In this document: in pieces, positions 62,431 to 64,000 of the stretch | Numbering within the stretch: the stretch's first letter is position 1 | Layout: each line of letters opens with the position of its first letter | Origin: Mangrovibacter plantisponsor | Lineage (GTDB): Bacteria > Pseudomonadota > Gammaproteobacteria > Enterobacterales > Enterobacteriaceae | Length of the DNA stretch: 64,000 nt | NCBI RefSeq assembly: GCF_003182475.1 | Contig: NZ_QGTS01000012.1 | Coordinates: forward strand, 62,001-126,000 | Direction of reading: 5' to 3' | Program-made: the position numbers and the translations under genes | Notes under the pieces: model-generated | What the model saw: the letters and a program-made list of their open reading frames with translations, nothing else | Database searches by the model: none | What the model was told of the DNA's origin: nothing

Positions 62431-64000
62431 ATGAATATATTCGATCACTATCGTCAGCGTTACGAAGCTGCCAAGGACGAAGAATTCACACTGCAGGAGT
62501 TTCTCGCCACTTGTCGGCAAGATCGCAGTGCCTATGCTAACGCGGCAGAACGGCTGTTGATGGCCATCGGCGAGCCGGTGATGGTGGATACAGCACAAGA
62601 ACCACGGCTATCCCGTCTCTTTTCGAATCGCGTCATTGCGCGCTATCCTGCCTTTGAAGAGTTCTACGGCATGGAAGAAGCGATTGAACAGATTGTTTCT
62701 TACCTGAAACATGCCGCTCAAGGGCTCGAAGAGAAGAAACAGATTCTTTATCTGTTGGGGCCGGTTGGTGGGGGTAAATCTTCACTGGCTGAACGCCTGA
62801 AGTCGTTGATGCAGCGTGTTCCCATCTATGTCCTGAGTGCTAATGGTGAACGCAGCCCGGTCAATGACCATCCTTTCTGCCTGTTTAACCCGCAGGAGGA
62901 TGGCGAAATACTTGAGAAAGAATACGGTATCCCTAAACGCTACCTGGGCACGATTATGTCGCCCTGGGCGGCTAAACGCTTGCATGATTTTGGTGGTGAT
63001 ATCACCAAATTTAAGGTGGTCAAAGTGTGGCCATCCATTCTGGAACAGTTGGCCATTGCCAAAACTGAGCCAGGTGATGAAAACAACCAGGATATTTCCG
63101 CGCTGGTCGGTAAAGTGGATATCCGTAAACTTGAACATTATGCTCAAAACGACCCTGATGCTTATGGTTATTCTGGCGCTCTGTGCCGCGCGAACCAGGG
63201 GATCATGGAATTTGTGGAAATGTTCAAAGCACCTATCAAGGTGCTGCACCCACTGTTAACCGCAACTCAGGAAGGCAACTACAACGGTACTGAAGGGATT
63301 TCTGCCCTGCCCTTTAATGGTATTATCCTTGCCCACTCAAACGAATCTGAATGGGTCCAGTTCCGCAATAACAAAAACAATGAAGCATTCCTTGACCGTG
63401 TTTATATCGTCAAAGTGCCTTATTGCCTGCGGATTTCTGAAGAAATTAAGATCTATGAAAAACTGCTCAACCACAGTGAGCTGACACACGCCCCTTGCGC
63501 TCCGGGCACACTGGAAACACTGGCGCGTTTCTCTATTCTTTCTCGCCTGAAAGAGCCGGAAAACTCCAGTATGTATTCGAAAATGCGGGTCTATGATGGT
63601 GAAAGCCTCAAAGATACTGACCCGAAAGCGAAGTCATACCAGGAATACCGGGATTACGCGGGTGTGGATGAAGGGATGAACGGGCTTTCAACACGTTTCG
63701 CCTTCAAGATTTTGTCCCGTGTATTTAACTTTGACCACGCGGAAGTTGCCGCAAACCCGGTACATTTGTTCTACGTACTGGAACAGCAAATCGAGCGTGA
63801 GCAATTCCCGCAGGAGCAGGCTGAACGGTATATTGAATTCCTGAAAGGCTACCTGATCCCCAAATATGCAGAGTTCATTGGCAAGGAGATTCAGACGGCC
63901 TATCTCGAATCCTATTCTGAATATGGCCAGAATATCTTTGACCGTTATGTTACTTACGCCGATTTCTGGATTCAGGACCAGGAGTATCGTGACCCGGATA
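62431..64000 (+). CDS. yeaG: PrkA-type serine protein kinase YeaG, N-terminal 523 codons
   Basis: YeaG is a PrkA-family AAA+/kinase involved in survival of nitrogen starvation and stationary phase. The visible part starts MNIFDHYRQRYEAAKDEEFT and has Walker A LLGPVGGGKSSLAERLK near residue 110. It also has PWAAKRLHDFGGDITKF, GIMEFVEMFKAPIKVLHPLL and ILAHSNESEW (AAA+ sensor region), then LKDTDPKAKSYQEYRDYAGV. It is nearly identical to E. coli YeaG (644 residues), so about 120 codons lie beyond the right edge. yeaH should follow. Confidence 0.97.
   Translation, partial: MNIFDHYRQRYEAAKDEEFTLQEFLATCRQDRSAYANAAERLLMAIGEPVMVDTAQEPRLSRLFSNRVIARYPAFEEFYGMEEAIEQIVSYLKHAAQGLEEKKQILYLLGPVGGGKSSLAERLKSLMQRVPIYVLSANGERSPVNDHPFCLFNPQEDGEILEKEYGIPKRYLGTIMSPWAAKRLHDFGGDITKFKVVKVWPSILEQLAIAKTEPGDENNQDISALVGKVDIRKLEHYAQNDPDAYGYSGALCRANQGIMEFVEMFKAPIKVLHPLLTATQEGNYNGTEGISALPFNGIILAHSNESEWVQFRNNKNNEAFLDRVYIVKVPYCLRISEEIKIYEKLLNHSELTHAPCAPGTLETLARFSILSRLKEPENSSMYSKMRVYDGESLKDTDPKAKSYQEYRDYAGVDEGMNGLSTRFAFKILSRVFNFDHAEVAANPVHLFYVLEQQIEREQFPQEQAERYIEFLKGYLIPKYAEFIGKEIQTAYLESYSEYGQNIFDRYVTYADFWIQDQEYRDPD

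Noticed and set aside
62782-63249. 155-codon minus-strand frame
   Set aside because: Antisense to yeaG, which is nearly identical to its E. coli counterpart there.

Overview
The window is chromosomal DNA from a gamma-proteobacterium of the family Enterobacteriaceae. The gene order from ppsA to yeaG follows the ppsA-ppsR-aroH ... pheST-infC-thrS ... pfkB ... astCADBE ... gapA ... yeaG segment of Escherichia coli K-12, and many proteins (IhfA, IF3, GapA, YeaG) look near-identical to the E. coli versions as I remember them. The base composition looks close to half GC. The genus cannot be fixed by reading alone. All names rest on family recognition, since no database search was possible.

Layout. 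1-377: the start of a GPH-type sugar symporter running off the left edge. 0.6-5.7 kb: gluconeogenic ppsA with its regulator ppsR and the Trp-repressed DAHP synthase aroH. 5.7-18.7 kb: one long leftward block with selO, ydiV, nlpC, btuD-btuE-btuC, ihfA, pheT-pheS-pheM, rplT-rpmI-infC-thrS. It keeps its RNA-level controls: the PheM leader and attenuator, an AUU start for infC, and the ThrS-binding leader. 18.9-28.2 kb: an accessory stretch not at this place in E. coli, with a LysR regulator divergent from a PACE-family efflux pump, an orphan BetT-like choline carrier, a membrane CSS/EAL phosphodiesterase, a dCache chemoreceptor with a sigma-28 promoter, ydgC, and a small secreted protein of unknown function. 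28.4-38.8 kb: ydiY, pfkB, yniA, yniB, hxpB, an orphan kduD with a KdgR-like operator, LexA-controlled ydjM, tcyP, cedA, osmE, nadE and a YddG-type exporter.

38.9-64 kb: ves, a YfcZ/YiiS-family gene, spy, the arginine succinyltransferase operon astCADBE with sigma-54 and NtrC sites, xthA, a nudG copy interrupted by an in-frame amber codon, ynjH overlapping topB, selD, ydjA, sppA, ansA-pncA, yeaC-msrB, gapA-yeaD, yeaE, mipA, and the first 523 codons of the kinase gene yeaG (prkA).

Most of the window is core metabolism and translation. The least ordinary signals are regulatory: a 13-bp inverted repeat reaching into the ydjA ribosome binding site, another between selD and ydjA, three copies of an 11-mer in front of astC, and the KdgR-like box on kduD. 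Others are the broken nudG and the signalling/efflux insertion between thrS and ydiY. I found no CRISPR array, insertion sequence, prophage or tRNA gene, and no wholly new system. Shadow reading frames opposite real genes were left out.
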